From Pantoea dispersa (lineage in GTDB: Bacteria; Pseudomonadota; Gammaproteobacteria; Enterobacterales; Enterobacteriaceae): a stretch of DNA of 64,000 bases. Shown here one piece after another: positions 1 through 9,376 of the stretch. The stretch covers positions 33,207 through 97,206 of the forward strand of contig NZ_SCKT01000006.1 in the NCBI RefSeq assembly GCF_014155765.1, written 5' to 3'. The stretch's first letter is position 1. Each line of letters opens with the position of its first letter. A program made the position numbers and the translations under genes. Below the pieces are notes generated by a model, which saw only the letters and a list, made by a program, of their open reading frames with translations, searched no databases and was not told where the DNA came from.

Positions 1-89
1 AGCCGTTATCAAAACGGAATCGGTGCTTAAAAGCAATCAGCGCTTTGTCAGGAAATCTTAGCGTGCCGTGGCGTTTCGTCTACGTTCAA

Positions 90-755
90 TTAGCCGAAAT
101 TCATCTGGCGCTGAGCCGAACGTTCCGCCAGACGCTTAAGTGCCGCATTGAGCAGAACACCGTAAGCAGGCAGGAAGAAAACCATGCAGATCAGCACTTT
201 GAAGCTGTAATCCACCAGTGCGATCTCCACCCAGTGGCTGGCCATGAACGGGTCCGGACTCTTATAAAAGGCGATAAAGAAGAAGGCCAGCGTATCGCTG
301 ATATTGCCGAGGAACATGGCACAGGCAGGCGCAATCCACCATTGCGGCAGTTTACGCAGGCGGTTAAACACGTGCACATCAAGGATCTGCCCCAGCGCAT
401 AGGCCATAAAGCTGGCGCAGGCGATACGCGCCACGAACAGATTGACCTCCTGCAGCGAGGCCCAGCCCTGCCACGCGCCCTGATAAAACACGCACGACAC
501 GATGTAGGAGATAAACAGCGCCGGAATCATCACCGCAAGGATAATGCGCCGTGCCAGCGGTGCGCCAAAAATACGCACGGTGAGATCGGTGGCGAGAAAA
601 ATAAACGGGAAGCTAAACGCACCCCAGGTGGTGTGGAAACCGAAAATCGCGACCGGCAGCTGCACCAGATAGTTACTGGAGGTAATCACCAGCAGGTGAA
701 ACAGCGACAGCCAGAATAGCGCATGCATGCGCTGACGAGCAGAGAAGTTAATCAT
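90..755 (-). CDS. yhhQ: Queuosine precursor transporter YhhQ
   Basis: Inner-membrane protein of 221 residues and about six hydrophobic segments, belonging to the YhhQ/VUT-1 family. In E. coli the family imports the queuosine precursors preQ0 and preQ1 used for tRNA modification. The charged start (MINFSARQRM) followed by a long hydrophobic stretch, the family region around residues 35-60 (GFHTTWGAFSFPFIFLATDL) and the GNISDT segment near residue 150 fit the family. The gene is divergent from tusA, as in E. coli. No preQ1-type riboswitch is evident in the short leader, which runs into an ERIC repeat. The function is assigned by family, not from a catalytic motif. Confidence 0.93.
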   Translation of the reverse strand: MINFSARQRMHALFWLSLFHLLVITSSNYLVQLPVAIFGFHTTWGAFSFPFIFLATDLTVRIFGAPLARRIILAVMIPALFISYIVSCVFYQGAWQGWASLQEVNLFVARIACASFMAYALGQILDVHVFNRLRKLPQWWIAPACAMFLGNISDTLAFFFIAFYKSPDPFMASHWVEIALVDYSFKVLICMVFFLPAYGVLLNAALKRLAERSAQRQMNFG

Positions 756-786
756 AAAGGCCTTTTTTTAAAAATGGGGTGAGGGA

Positions 787-912
787 ACCCATCCTCTTCA
801 TACTTCAGGTTTTATGTGCGTTGGCTGCGCCTGCTCACCCCAGTCACTTACTTCAGTAAGCTCCTGGGGTGAGCAGGCTTGCCGCCTTCCTAAAACCTGA
901 ATTATTTTGAGG
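787..912. repeat. ERIC element between yhhQ and tusA
   Basis: This is an enterobacterial repetitive intergenic consensus element of about 126 bp. It contains the conserved cores matched by the classical ERIC primers: GCTCACCCCAGTCACTTACT near 833-853 and GTAAGCTCCTGGGG near 856-869. It has the flanking outer palindrome arms (CTTCAGGTTTTATG and TAAAACCTGAATT). The 304-nt gap between yhhQ and tusA otherwise holds only the leaders and promoters of the two divergent genes, which I cannot place exactly. Boundaries are approximate. Confidence 0.9.
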
Positions 913-1059
913 AATTGGCAGTAACATTAAAAAATCGGACGGCATCTTAGCGTGTTGCGCAACAAATGCAATGGTTAATTTTAACGCAATCGTTCTCGCC
1001 TTGCGCGCGCGCTGTAGCGCGTTAGAATGAGCGCCCACCCTGAATAAAGACAGAGAATC

Positions 1060-1311
1060 ATGAGCGATCCTTTTTCCGCTGCGGACCATACGCTTGATGC
1101 GCTTGGGCTGCGCTGCCCGGAGCCGGTGATGATGGTGCGCAAAACTGTGCGTACCATGCAGGCGGGCGAAACGTTGCTGATCATCGCCGACGATCCGGCG
1201 ACCACGCGTGATATTCCCGGCTTCTGCCGCTTTATGGAGCATCAGCTGCTGGCACAGCAGACCGAGAGCCTGCCGTACCAGTATCTGATCCAGAAAGGCG
1301 CGGAGGCCTGA
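1060..1311 (+). CDS. tusA: Sulfurtransferase TusA
   Basis: Small cytoplasmic sulfur-carrier protein of 83 residues. It accepts persulfide sulfur from the cysteine desulfurase IscS and passes it to TusBCD for 2-thiouridine formation at the tRNA wobble base; it also feeds other sulfur pathways. The signature CPEP with the persulfide cysteine is at Cys19 ([15 protein letters not shown]), and the length is close to that of E. coli TusA. It lies between yhhQ and zntA, as in E. coli, and converges on zntA with an 18-bp gap. The ATG at 1060 gives the expected N-terminus. Confidence 0.96.
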   Translation: MSDPFSAADHTLDALGLRCPEPVMMVRKTVRTMQAGETLLIIADDPATTRDIPGFCRFMEHQLLAQQTESLPYQYLIQKGAEA

Positions 1312-1329
1312 TCGCGGCATCCGCCCGCC

Positions 1330-3597
1330 TCAGCGCTGACGCAGCAGGCGCAGCGCGTTGGCGGTGACCAGCGCGGTGGCACCCGAATCGGCCAGCACCG
1401 CCAGCCACAGGCCGGTAAAGCCGAGCAGCGTGGTGACGAGGAAAATCGCCTTCAGCCCCAGCGCCAGCGCAATATTCTGACGGATAATGGCGCGCGTGCG
1501 GCGTGCCAGCTGCACGGTGCGCGGCAGAATCGCCAGGTTATTCTGCGTCAGAGCCGCATCGGCCGCTTCCAGCGCCACATCGGTGCCGCTGCCCATGGCA
1601 ATTCCCAGCGCTGCGGCCTTCATGGCTGGCGCATCGTTGATGCCATCGCCGACCATCGCCAGCGGCTGCTGTTCGCCCAGTTCACGCACGGCGGCTACCT
1701 TATCCGCAGGCAACAGACCGGCGCGATAGCTGATGCCGAGTTCGGCGGCAATCGCGGCGGCGGCGCGCGGATTATCGCCGGTCAGCATCACGCTGCGAAT
1801 CCCCAGCGCCTGCAGCGCCGCCAGCGCACTGCGGGCCTCCTCGCGCAGCAAATCCTGCAGCGCCAGCAGCCCGAGCGGCTGTGCTTCGCGCAACAGCACC
1901 ACCACGGTTTTGCCCTGTGCCTCCAGCTGCGCAATCTGCTGCTGCTGCGCGTCACTCAGCGCCGCCACATCGCGCGGTGCCAGCAGCTGGTGCATCACGC
2001 CGTTGATCTGCGCGCGAATGCCGCTGCCGGCCAGTGTTTGCTGATGCTGCGCCGGTGGAATCACCTGCTGCTGGCGCTGCGCTTCCGCGACTATCGCCCG
2101 CGCCAGCGGATGGCCGGAGCCCTGCTCAATAGCGGCCGCGAGGCTGAGCAGCTGTTGCTGTGCATCCGCGCCAAACGGCTGCACGTCGGTAACCTGCGGT
2201 TTACCGGCGGTCAGGGTGCCGGTTTTATCAAACGCCAGCGCCTGCACCCGGCTGAGGCGTTCGAGCGCCGCGCCGCCTTTAATCAGCGCGCCCTGGCGAG
2301 CCGCCGCCGCCAGGCCGGAAGTGATAGCGGCAGGCGTGGAGATCACCAGTGCGCACGGGCAGCCAATCAGCAGCAGCGTCAGCCCTTTGTAGATCCACGG
2401 CGGCCAGGCGCCTAATCCGAGCAGCGGCGGCAGCACCATCACCAGCAGTGCCAGCAGCATGATGGCCGGCGTGTAGAGGCGGCTGAAGCGATCGATAAAA
2501 CGCTCCACCGGCGCGCGGTGACTTTCAGCTTCTTCTATCAGCTGCAGAATGCGGTCGATAGCGCTGTGGCCCGGCTGTGAGGTCACGCGCAGCGTCACCA
2601 GCCGATCCACGCTGGTTGCGCCTGCCATCACGGCATCGCCCGGCTGATGGGCCACCGGTAGCGATTCGCCGGTCAGCGCGCTTTCATCAAAGCTGGCGCT
2701 GGCGTGCAGCAGCTCGGCATCGGCGGGCAGACGACCGCCTGCCGCCACTTCAATCACATCGCCAGGCTGCAGCGCCGCCAGTGCCACCTGCTCACGCTGT
2801 GTGCCATTGACGCGCGTGGCGGTGTCCGGACGCAGCGCCATCAGCGCGGTGACGCCACGGCGCGCCCGCGCGGCGGCATAGGCTTCCAGCCGTTCTCCCA
2901 GCTGGAACAGCAGCAGCACCATGGCAGCTTCGGCATGGGCGCCAATCACCAGCGCGCCCGCGGCGGCGAGGGTCATCAGGGTTTCAATGCTGAACGGTGA
3001 GCCGCTGCGTATGGCCTGCCACGCGCTGCGGGCTACTGGCACCAGACCAACCAGCGTGGTAAGCACAAACAGGCGATCGCCCCACAGCGGCGTGAGCTGG
3101 CTCAGCAGCCAGCTGGCGATCATCAACAGCGTGAGCAGTATGAGCGAGGCATTATCGCGCCAGCGGCGCGCCGCCGGTGCGGGGTTCTCAGTGGATTTCA
3201 GGCTAAAGCCGGCGTGGTTAACGGCCTGTTCGATAGCCGGACGAATATCGCTGTGCGCCTCCACCAGCAGATTTTCACTGGCGAATATCACCCGCGCGCT
3301 GGCGACCTGCGGCAGCTTTTGCACGGCGGTTTCGATTTTGCGGGCGCAGCTCGGGCAGTCCATGCCGGCAATCTGCCAGCGGAACTGATAGGGCGCGGAT
3401 GCGCGCCTGTCGCTGTCGGCGTCGCCGCCGCCGGGACTGTCGTCATCGCTGGTGCAGCAGCCGCAATCACTGGACGCGGCCACCGGCTGCGCGGCGGAAA
3501 TCTTCAGGGATGCAGGCTGAACGCTGCGTACCGCGCACAGCGGTTTTGGCTGACGGTGTGATTTGCCACAGCGGCAAGAGTGGGCATGTTGATGCAT
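1330..3597 (-). CDS. zntA: Zn(II)/Cd(II)/Pb(II)-exporting P-type ATPase ZntA
   Basis: P1B-type ATPase of 755 residues that pumps Zn, Cd and Pb ions out across the inner membrane. Visible elements in order are a His/Cys-rich N-terminus (His2, His4, Cys8, Cys10, then Cys45, Cys47 and Cys48), a heavy-metal-associated domain with GMDCPSCARK at 78-87, the membrane CPC motif (IGCPCALV), the phosphorylation site DKTGT, TGDNPR and the hinge GDGINDAP. The ATG at 3597 follows a GGAGG. The extreme N-terminus (MHQHAHSCRCGKSH) has more metal ligands than the E. coli protein as I remember it. A ZntR-type promoter lies immediately upstream. Confidence 0.96.
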   Translation of the reverse strand: MHQHAHSCRCGKSHRQPKPLCAVRSVQPASLKISAAQPVAASSDCGCCTSDDDSPGGGDADSDRRASAPYQFRWQIAGMDCPSCARKIETAVQKLPQVASARVIFASENLLVEAHSDIRPAIEQAVNHAGFSLKSTENPAPAARRWRDNASLILLTLLMIASWLLSQLTPLWGDRLFVLTTLVGLVPVARSAWQAIRSGSPFSIETLMTLAAAGALVIGAHAEAAMVLLLFQLGERLEAYAAARARRGVTALMALRPDTATRVNGTQREQVALAALQPGDVIEVAAGGRLPADAELLHASASFDESALTGESLPVAHQPGDAVMAGATSVDRLVTLRVTSQPGHSAIDRILQLIEEAESHRAPVERFIDRFSRLYTPAIMLLALLVMVLPPLLGLGAWPPWIYKGLTLLLIGCPCALVISTPAAITSGLAAAARQGALIKGGAALERLSRVQALAFDKTGTLTAGKPQVTDVQPFGADAQQQLLSLAAAIEQGSGHPLARAIVAEAQRQQQVIPPAQHQQTLAGSGIRAQINGVMHQLLAPRDVAALSDAQQQQIAQLEAQGKTVVVLLREAQPLGLLALQDLLREEARSALAALQALGIRSVMLTGDNPRAAAAIAAELGISYRAGLLPADKVAAVRELGEQQPLAMVGDGINDAPAMKAAALGIAMGSGTDVALEAADAALTQNNLAILPRTVQLARRTRAIIRQNIALALGLKAIFLVTTLLGFTGLWLAVLADSGATALVTANALRLLRQR

Positions 3598-3639
3598 GTG
3601 ACCTCCGGTTGCAGAAGCGGGCCGATGCCCGCAGTCTGC

Positions 3640-3671
3640 ATGCTACACTCTGGAGTGGACTCCAGAGTCAA
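3640..3671 (-). promoter_or_regulatory. ZntR-controlled zntA promoter with operator dyad
   Basis: On the minus strand a -35 element TTGACT (3666-3671) and a -10-like TAGCAT (3640-3645) are separated by 20 bp, the over-long spacer typical of MerR-family promoters. The spacer carries a perfect inverted repeat, ACTCTGGAGT and ACTCCAGAGT, at 3647-3668 (two central bases between the arms). It closely matches the known E. coli zntA operator bound by ZntR. The zntR gene itself is not in the window. Confidence 0.9.
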
Positions 3672-3689
3672 GCGGTGAGGTCACTTTTT

Positions 3690-4319
3690 TCAGTACAGCC
3701 ACAGTGAACGCACAATCATGAAGTGACCGGCGAAGTAGCAGGCGGCAACGATGGCGCTGTCAGCGCTGAAGCGACGGCGATAGTGCGAGATAAACCACAC
3801 GATGTTAGCCAGCAACAGCAGCACGGCACCCACCAGCAGCGAGAAACTGTAATCGGTCGGACGGAAGAAGTAATTTTCCGCCGCCATCCAGTTCATCACC
3901 AGCGTCATACCAATCAGCGTACAGATCGGCCAGCGCAGCGTATCCAGTTTTGACCAGATAATGGCGATCACGATGATACCAATCACCAGGAAGGTGAGCG
4001 GAATCGGCCAGAAGAAGCTCATGGTCATGTGCGCGGCAAAGCTGATGGTGTACAGCAGATGCGAAAGGAAAAAGGCGCCGAGCGCATACAGCATCTGCTG
4101 ACGCGGCAGCAGGGTTAACGCATCGCCCACCAGCGTAGCGACCAGGCCAGCCAGAATCAGGTAGTCGGTGGTGTTAAGCGTGGGAGCCTGCCACGCCCAG
4201 GCAACCAGCAACAGCAGCGTAACGGGTTTGAACAGCCAGCGCTGCCACTGCGGGCCGCGGTAGGAGGCATCGACATACAGCCAACCGGAAAAAAGGACTG
4301 CAAGGAAAGACCAAAGCAT
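3690..4319 (-). CDS. yhhN: YhhN-family (TMEM86-like) membrane protein
   Basis: Integral membrane protein of 209 residues with about seven to eight hydrophobic helices, in the YhhN/TMEM86 family. Animal members are lysoplasmalogenases; the bacterial role is not settled, so enzymatic function is not claimed. The ATG at 4319 is preferred over the in-frame ATG 33 nt upstream. It follows a good ribosome site (GGGAGA about five bases before it) and gives the expected N-terminus ([20 protein letters not shown]). It is adjacent to zntA and divergent from yhhM, as in E. coli. Confidence 0.88.
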   Translation of the reverse strand: MLWSFLAVLFSGWLYVDASYRGPQWQRWLFKPVTLLLLVAWAWQAPTLNTTDYLILAGLVATLVGDALTLLPRQQMLYALGAFFLSHLLYTISFAAHMTMSFFWPIPLTFLVIGIIVIAIIWSKLDTLRWPICTLIGMTLVMNWMAAENYFFRPTDYSFSLLVGAVLLLLANIVWFISHYRRRFSADSAIVAACYFAGHFMIVRSLWLY

Positions 4320-4481
4320 TTTTTCTCCCTTTTGTGAACGTGTCGCCCACATTGATGAATTTTCCCAAAATCGCGATCTCAGTTTAAGTTACTGGCGGCA
4401 AATGTGACAATCGGGCAACTCTGGTTGTATGCTTTGGCGTCTTTTATCTGTTAACCCCCGACGTAAAGTGCGAGAGAAAAC

Positions 4482-4838
4482 ATGAGCAAACCACCGCTAA
4501 TCTTTTTTATCGTCCTGGCTGTAATTGCCATCCTGGCAACCCGTCAGTTTATCAAGCAGCGCCGCGAAGCCGCGGTCAACGACGCTTCACCGGTGCGCTC
4601 AATGAGTGTGGAAGTGAAAACCAAGCGAGAGTTTCCGGCCCCCAATCGCCGTTCGCGTCAGCGCGAAGAGATTGTGGCGGAAGAGATGAAGTATGAAGCC
4701 TGGTTCCATCCGCTGAACGGCGCCGGTGATTTTAAGGTCAACGTCAGCGCCAGCGATTATCACCAGATGGACAAAGGCGTGAAGGGTGAGCTGAAAATGC
4801 AGGGCACGCGCTTTGTCAGCTTTACCCCGGCGCAATAG
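4482..4838 (+). CDS. yhhM: DUF2500 family protein YhhM
   Basis: Protein of 118 residues with one N-terminal membrane anchor (about residues 4-22), followed by a basic linker and a soluble domain with the pattern FPAPNRRSRQR. It matches the DUF2500 family, represented by E. coli YhhM. No biochemical role is established for the family. It is convergent with yhhL, and its conserved position between yhhN and yhhL supports the assignment. Confidence 0.88.
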   Translation: MSKPPLIFFIVLAVIAILATRQFIKQRREAAVNDASPVRSMSVEVKTKREFPAPNRRSRQREEIVAEEMKYEAWFHPLNGAGDFKVNVSASDYHQMDKGVKGELKMQGTRFVSFTPAQ

Positions 4839-4881
4839 GCACTAAAGCGCACGGGGCTGAAGCCGCGCGCGCTGTCTTACG

Positions 4882-5148
4882 TTACGACGGATAGTGCTTT
4901 TTCTGCCACGCCAGCAGTTCAAATACGCCAAAGAAGAAGATTTTCGCCTGCGTGACGCGGCTCAGCTTTGGCGCCTCCTTTGGTTGCGTGGCACGCAGCA
5001 GTACCAGCTGCAGGCCGTGCATCACCACCATAAAGAACAGCGCAACGTGGACAAAGTAGCGCAGCGGCGTCGGGAAAGGGTGCACCAGGTTAAGCAGCAG
5101 AAATGCCCAGACGCAAATCATCAGCAAACGTCCCAGATTAAGCCACAT
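4882..5148 (-). CDS. yhhL: DUF1145 family membrane protein YhhL
   Basis: Small membrane protein of 88 residues (MWLNLGRLLMICVWAFLLLN...) with two hydrophobic helices and the conserved ending GVFELLAWQKKHYPS. It belongs to DUF1145, with E. coli YhhL as representative; its function is unknown. The open frame extends upstream to 5268, but that part lies inside rsmD. The tandem ATGATG at 5151/5148 is preceded by AGGAG. The second ATG has the better spacing and matches the known N-terminus. The start overlaps the end of rsmD by about 11 nt, so the two are translationally coupled. Confidence 0.88.
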   Translation of the reverse strand: MWLNLGRLLMICVWAFLLLNLVHPFPTPLRYFVHVALFFMVVMHGLQLVLLRATQPKEAPKLSRVTQAKIFFFGVFELLAWQKKHYPS

Positions 5149-5746
5149 CATCGGTCTCCTGTTGGCGTTGATAGAGGCGATAGGCCACCTGACCGGCAAT
5201 CTTCTCGCGATACAGATCCCAGTTAGCCGGTGCCAGCGGGGGGCCGTGTTCCACTTCGCTCTCAACATAAATCAGCGCGTGGGCGGCGAGCCAGCCATTG
5301 TTCTCCAGCAGCGTTAGTGTCTCCTGCAGCAGGCCTTTGCGGAACGGCGGATCAACAAACACCACGTCAAACGGCTCGCCGGGCTGGCTTAGCCACTGCA
5401 GCGTATTGGTCTGGACGACGCTGGCGTTACTGGCGCGCAGCGTGTGCAGGTTTTGCGTCAGCTGCTGCGCCACGTGACGTTCCAGTTCCAGCAGGGTCGC
5501 GGAGGCGGCATAGCGTGACAGCGCTTCTAAGCCCAGCGCGCCGCTGCCGGCATAGCAATCGAGGCAGCGCGCCTGCTGGATATCCGGCGCCAGCCAGTTA
5601 AATAGCGTTTCACGCACGCGGTCGGTGGTCGGGCGCAGGCCGGCGCTGTCCGGCACCGGCAATTTGCGGCCGCGCCACTGTCCGCCAATCAGGCGAATCT
5701 GGCCTGCCGCGCCGCTGTTGCGGGGGGATTTACTCATTTCGCTCAC
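5138..5746 (-). CDS. rsmD: 16S rRNA (guanine966-N2)-methyltransferase RsmD
   Basis: SAM-dependent methyltransferase of 202 residues that modifies G966 of 16S rRNA in the 30S subunit. Seen motifs are the N-terminal RIIGG-type strand (QIRLIGGQWRGRKLPV), the dimer and RNA segment RPTTDRVRETLFNWL, the SAM-binding loop DCYAGSGALGLEALSR and the catalytic DPPF. It is divergent from ftsY and overlaps yhhL downstream, an arrangement conserved in E. coli. Confidence 0.96.
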   Translation of the reverse strand: MSEMSKSPRNSGAAGQIRLIGGQWRGRKLPVPDSAGLRPTTDRVRETLFNWLAPDIQQARCLDCYAGSGALGLEALSRYAASATLLELERHVAQQLTQNLHTLRASNASVVQTNTLQWLSQPGEPFDVVFVDPPFRKGLLQETLTLLENNGWLAAHALIYVESEVEHGPPLAPANWDLYREKIAGQVAYRLYQRQQETDDVA

Positions 5747-5968
5747 AACTCGTCATAATTTGTTGCGTAGTTTAACGGGCGTAGCAGGCAGAAGAAACGT
5801 TAAAAAAGGGTGCTGTGGTGCGCTGGCAGGAAAGTGTTAGACTACTAAGTTGATAAAGCGGACGTAATTGCCTGATTTTTACGCCGCTCACGCGCGAAAA
5901 AGTGAATTTTTTATCCCCTGGGAACAGCGTGCTACCGGGAATAAGCCATCGAGGAGTGTGGTCACACA

Positions 5969-7486
5969 ATGGCAAAAGAGAAAAAACGCGGCTTTTTTTC
6001 CTGGCTGGGCTTTGGCAAAGAAGAGCAGCAGCCAGCGGAAGAGCAGGCGCAGCAGCAGCCGACCGATCAACCGGCACCCGCCGCTGAAGAGAGCGCGTTA
6101 GCAAGCGCCGAAGCGCAGGCCGCCGAAACCGTGATCGTCACTGAGCAGGTGGCAGAACAGCAGGCCGAATCGTCGGTTCACGCCGACGCTGAAATGCATC
6201 CCGTTGCGGAAGCAGAAACCGCAGCCGAATCCAATGCTAACGCTGATGACGCAGAAACCACTGCCGTCAGCGCGATTGAAGAAGAGGTACTGCCGGAAGA
6301 TCATCCGCAGCCGGAGCTGATGCCGGTTGAAGAGGAGCCGCAGGCTGAAGAACTGATTATTGAAGCACCGGTTTTCTCTGAGGAGCCTCAGCCAGAGGAC
6401 GCAGAGGACGCAGACGCACCGCTGAGCGATGAAGAGCTGGAAGCGCTGGCGTTAGCGGAAACCTATGCCGAAGACGCGGCAGAAGAGCGCGTGGCGACAG
6501 ACACCGTGAGCGATCTGCCGCTGGCGGCCGCGCCGATTGTGGCCCAGGAGCAGGAGCGCCCCACCAAAGAGGGCTTCTTTGCCCGCCTGAAACGCAGCCT
6601 GGTCAAAACGCGTGAAAACCTCGGATCCGGCTTTATCAGCCTATTCCGCGGCAAAAAAATCGATGACGAGCTGTTTGAAGAGCTGGAAGAGCAGCTGCTG
6701 ATTGCCGATGTCGGCGTGGAAACCACGCGCCGCATCATCACCAGCCTGACGCAACAGGCCAGCCGTAAGCAGCTGCGCGATGCCGAAGCGCTGTATGGCC
6801 TGCTGAAGGCTGAAATGGCCGGCATTCTGGAAAAGGTCGATGCCCCGCTGGACGTGGCGGGCAAAACACCGTTCGTTATCCTGATGGTCGGCGTTAACGG
6901 CGTGGGTAAAACCACCACCATCGGTAAGCTGGCGCGTCAGTATCAGGCGCAGGGCAAGTCCGTCATGCTGGCGGCGGGTGACACCTTCCGCGCGGCGGCG
7001 GTAGAGCAGCTGCAGGTCTGGGGCCAGCGCAACAATATTCCGGTGGTCGCGCAGCATACGGGCGCGGATTCTGCATCGGTCATTTTTGACGCCATCCAGG
7101 CGGCGAAATCGCGCCACGTTGACGTGCTGATCGCCGATACCGCCGGCCGCCTGCAGAACAAAGCGCACCTGATGGAAGAGCTGAAAAAAATCACCCGCGT
7201 GATGAAGAAGCTGGACGATGAGGCACCGCATGAGGTGATGCTGACGATTGACGCCAGCACCGGCCAGAACGCCATCAGCCAGGCGAAGCTGTTCCACGAA
7301 GCGGTCGGCCTGACCGGCATCACCCTGACCAAGCTCGACGGCACCGCAAAAGGTGGCGTGATCTTCTCGGTGGCCGATCAGTTTGGCATTCCGATTCGTT
7401 ATATCGGTGTCGGGGAAGGCATCGAAGATTTACGGCCGTTTAAGGCCGCCGACTTTATTGAGGCACTGTTTGCCCGAGAGGAATAA
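5969..7486 (+). CDS. ftsY: Signal recognition particle receptor FtsY
   Basis: SRP receptor GTPase of 505 residues that docks ribosome-SRP complexes at the membrane for cotranslational insertion. The first 200 or so residues form a very acidic A domain rich in Glu, Ala and Gln after a basic amphipathic start (MAKEKKRGFFSWLGFGKEEQ). The NG domain follows, with P-loop GVNGVGKTTTIGKL near residue 309, DTFRAAAVEQL, DTAGR and TKLDGTAKGG. It is the first gene of ftsY-ftsE-ftsX with a 5-bp gap to ftsE. The acidic A domain is low-complexity and variable in length in the family. Confidence 0.97.
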   Translation: MAKEKKRGFFSWLGFGKEEQQPAEEQAQQQPTDQPAPAAEESALASAEAQAAETVIVTEQVAEQQAESSVHADAEMHPVAEAETAAESNANADDAETTAVSAIEEEVLPEDHPQPELMPVEEEPQAEELIIEAPVFSEEPQPEDAEDADAPLSDEELEALALAETYAEDAAEERVATDTVSDLPLAAAPIVAQEQERPTKEGFFARLKRSLVKTRENLGSGFISLFRGKKIDDELFEELEEQLLIADVGVETTRRIITSLTQQASRKQLRDAEALYGLLKAEMAGILEKVDAPLDVAGKTPFVILMVGVNGVGKTTTIGKLARQYQAQGKSVMLAAGDTFRAAAVEQLQVWGQRNNIPVVAQHTGADSASVIFDAIQAAKSRHVDVLIADTAGRLQNKAHLMEELKKITRVMKKLDDEAPHEVMLTIDASTGQNAISQAKLFHEAVGLTGITLTKLDGTAKGGVIFSVADQFGIPIRYIGVGEGIEDLRPFKAADFIEALFAREE

Positions 7487-7491
7487 TTGGC

Positions 7492-8160
7492 ATGATTCGC
7501 TTTGAAGAGGTCAGTAAGGCTTATCTGGGAGGACGCCAGGCGCTGCAGGGCGTGGATTTCCATTTGCGTCCCGGTGAGATGGCGTTTCTGACCGGCCACT
7601 CAGGCGCGGGGAAAAGTACCTTACTGAAGCTGATTTGTGGCATTGAGCGCCCGAGCGCCGGGCAAATCTGGTTCAGCGGTCACGATATTTCCCGGCTGCG
7701 TCACAGCGAAGTGCCTTTCCTGCGCCGTCAGATCGGCATGATTTTCCAGGATCACCACCTGTTGATGGATCGTTCGGTCTACGACAACGTGGCGATCCCG
7801 CTGATTATTTCCGGGGCCAGCGGCGAGGATATTCGCCGTCGCGTGTCGGCGGCGCTGGACAAAGTCGGCCTGCTCGACAAAGCAAAAAGTTATCCGATTC
7901 AGCTCTCTGGCGGTGAACAGCAGCGCGTCGGCATTGCCCGCGCGGTAGTGAATAAACCGGCCGTGCTGCTGGCGGATGAACCGACCGGTAACCTCGATAA
8001 CGCGCTGTCGGAAGATATTTTGCGCCTGTTTGAAGAGTTCAACCGCGTGGGCGTTACGGTACTGATGGCGACGCACGACATCGGGCTGATCGCACGCCGC
8101 AATTATCGCGTGATGACGCTTAATCAGGGACGTCTGCACGGAGGCCACGATGGTCAATAA
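7492..8160 (+). CDS. ftsE: Cell division ATP-binding protein FtsE
   Basis: ABC-type ATPase of 222 residues. With FtsX it forms a divisome complex that links ATP hydrolysis to activation of periplasmic cell-wall hydrolases through EnvC. Walker A is GHSGAGKST near residue 37, the signature is [14 protein letters not shown] and Walker B is [11 protein letters not shown]. The stop region overlaps ftsX by 11 nt, indicating translational coupling. Confidence 0.97.
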   Translation: MIRFEEVSKAYLGGRQALQGVDFHLRPGEMAFLTGHSGAGKSTLLKLICGIERPSAGQIWFSGHDISRLRHSEVPFLRRQIGMIFQDHHLLMDRSVYDNVAIPLIISGASGEDIRRRVSAALDKVGLLDKAKSYPIQLSGGEQQRVGIARAVVNKPAVLLADEPTGNLDNALSEDILRLFEEFNRVGVTVLMATHDIGLIARRNYRVMTLNQGRLHGGHDGQ

Positions 8161-9136
8161 ACGTAACAAGCGTCCGGCTGCGCCGAAAACGGCGAAGCAG
8201 CCGTCAAAGAGCAAAGCGCTGAAAGGCGGCTGGCAGGAGCAGTGGCGCTACGCGTGGCGCGGTACGCTGTCCGACATGTATCGTCAGCCGCTGGCGACGC
8301 TGCTGACGGTAATGGTCATCGCAATTTCGCTGACGCTGCCCAGCGTGTGCTACATGGTGTGGAAAAACGTCAGCCAGGCCGCCGCGCAGTGGTACCCGGC
8401 GCCGCAGCTGACGGTTTACCTCGACAAAGCGCTGGATGACACGGCGGCAGAGAACGTGACCGCCGAGCTGAAAAAGCTCGATGGCGTGGACAAGGTGAAC
8501 TACCTGACGCGTGAAGAGGCGCAAAGCGAGTTCCGCAACTGGTCCGGTTTTGGTGGTGCGATGGATATGCTGGAGCAGAACCCGCTGCCGGCGGTGGCGA
8601 TCATCACGCCGAAGCTGAACTTCCAGAACTCCGATACCATGGCCAATCTGCGCGATCGCGTGGCGAAAGTGCAGGGCGTGGATGAAGTGCGCATGGATGA
8701 CAGCTGGTTTGCGCGTTTAGCCGCACTCACCGGGTTGGTGGGGCAGGTGGCGTCAATGATCGGCCTGCTGATGGTGGTGGCGGTGTTCCTGGTGATTGGC
8801 AACAGCGTGCGCCTGAGCATTTTTGCCCGGCGTGACACCATCAACGTACAGAAGCTGATTGGCGCGACCGATGGCTTTATTCTGCGGCCTTTCCTCTACG
8901 GCGGCGCGCTGCTCGGTTTCAGCGGTGCGGTGCTGTCGCTGATTCTGTCGGAAGTGCTGGTACTGCGCCTGCAGTCGGTGGTGGCGCAGGTCGCCTCCGT
9001 CTTCGGCACCAGCTTCGCGCTGGAGGGCTTTTCATGGGATGAAGGTCTGCTGCTGCTGTTAATCGCGGCCATCATCGGCTGGATTGCCGCCTGGCTGGCG
9101 ACGGTGCAACATTTACGTCGTTTTACGCCGCAGTAA
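8150..9136 (+). CDS. ftsX: Cell division membrane protein FtsX
   Basis: Membrane partner of FtsE, 328 residues: a basic N-terminal tail, a first helix near residues 50-70, a large periplasmic loop, and three further helices in the C-terminal half within the FtsX/MacB-type domain ([20 protein letters not shown]). The periplasmic loop is the part known to contact EnvC. The start overlaps ftsE. The gene is followed by the rpoH promoter region, as in E. coli. Confidence 0.96.
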   Translation: MVNKRNKRPAAPKTAKQPSKSKALKGGWQEQWRYAWRGTLSDMYRQPLATLLTVMVIAISLTLPSVCYMVWKNVSQAAAQWYPAPQLTVYLDKALDDTAAENVTAELKKLDGVDKVNYLTREEAQSEFRNWSGFGGAMDMLEQNPLPAVAIITPKLNFQNSDTMANLRDRVAKVQGVDEVRMDDSWFARLAALTGLVGQVASMIGLLMVVAVFLVIGNSVRLSIFARRDTINVQKLIGATDGFILRPFLYGGALLGFSGAVLSLILSEVLVLRLQSVVAQVASVFGTSFALEGFSWDEGLLLLLIAAIIGWIAAWLATVQHLRRFTPQ

Positions 9137-9244
9137 CCCATAGCAACGATTTTTTGATATACTCTTCCTCTGCTGCCGACGACCTGGGAGCAGAGGATTT
9201 CTCCGATTTCCCCCGCCGTCATCTGTGTGTAAAATATTCACTGC

Positions 9245-9278
9245 TATAATTGAACTTGTGGATAACTTTGACGTCCAA
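9245..9278 (+). promoter_or_regulatory. rpoH promoter region: TATAAT box, sigma-E promoter and DnaA box
   Basis: Three signals overlap upstream of rpoH. TATAAT at 9245-9250 could serve a sigma-70 promoter, though its -35 is poor. GAACTT at 9252-9257, a 16-nt spacer and TCCAA at 9274-9278 match sigma-E promoters and the known E. coli rpoH P3. TGTGGATAA at 9257-9265 is a perfect DnaA box on the minus strand (TTATCCACA). E. coli rpoH also has sigma-E and DnaA control at this place. Transcription starts are not proven here. Confidence 0.75.
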
Positions 9279-9376
9279 GTAGCACAGATTGCTTTTGGTT
9301 TTCACGCGTCGTTGACATAATGTAACGGCTGCGCAGGGAAACGAGCAGCAAGTCCATTGAATTTGTGAGGGTTTGA

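Noticed and set aside
90-719. Open frame 45-719 on the plus strand opposite yhhQ
   Set aside because: Antisense to a recognisable membrane protein and without family features.
756-800. preQ1 riboswitch in front of yhhQ
   Set aside because: The leader is short and carries ERIC sequence. No H-type pseudoknot with an A-rich tail near the ribosome site is visible.
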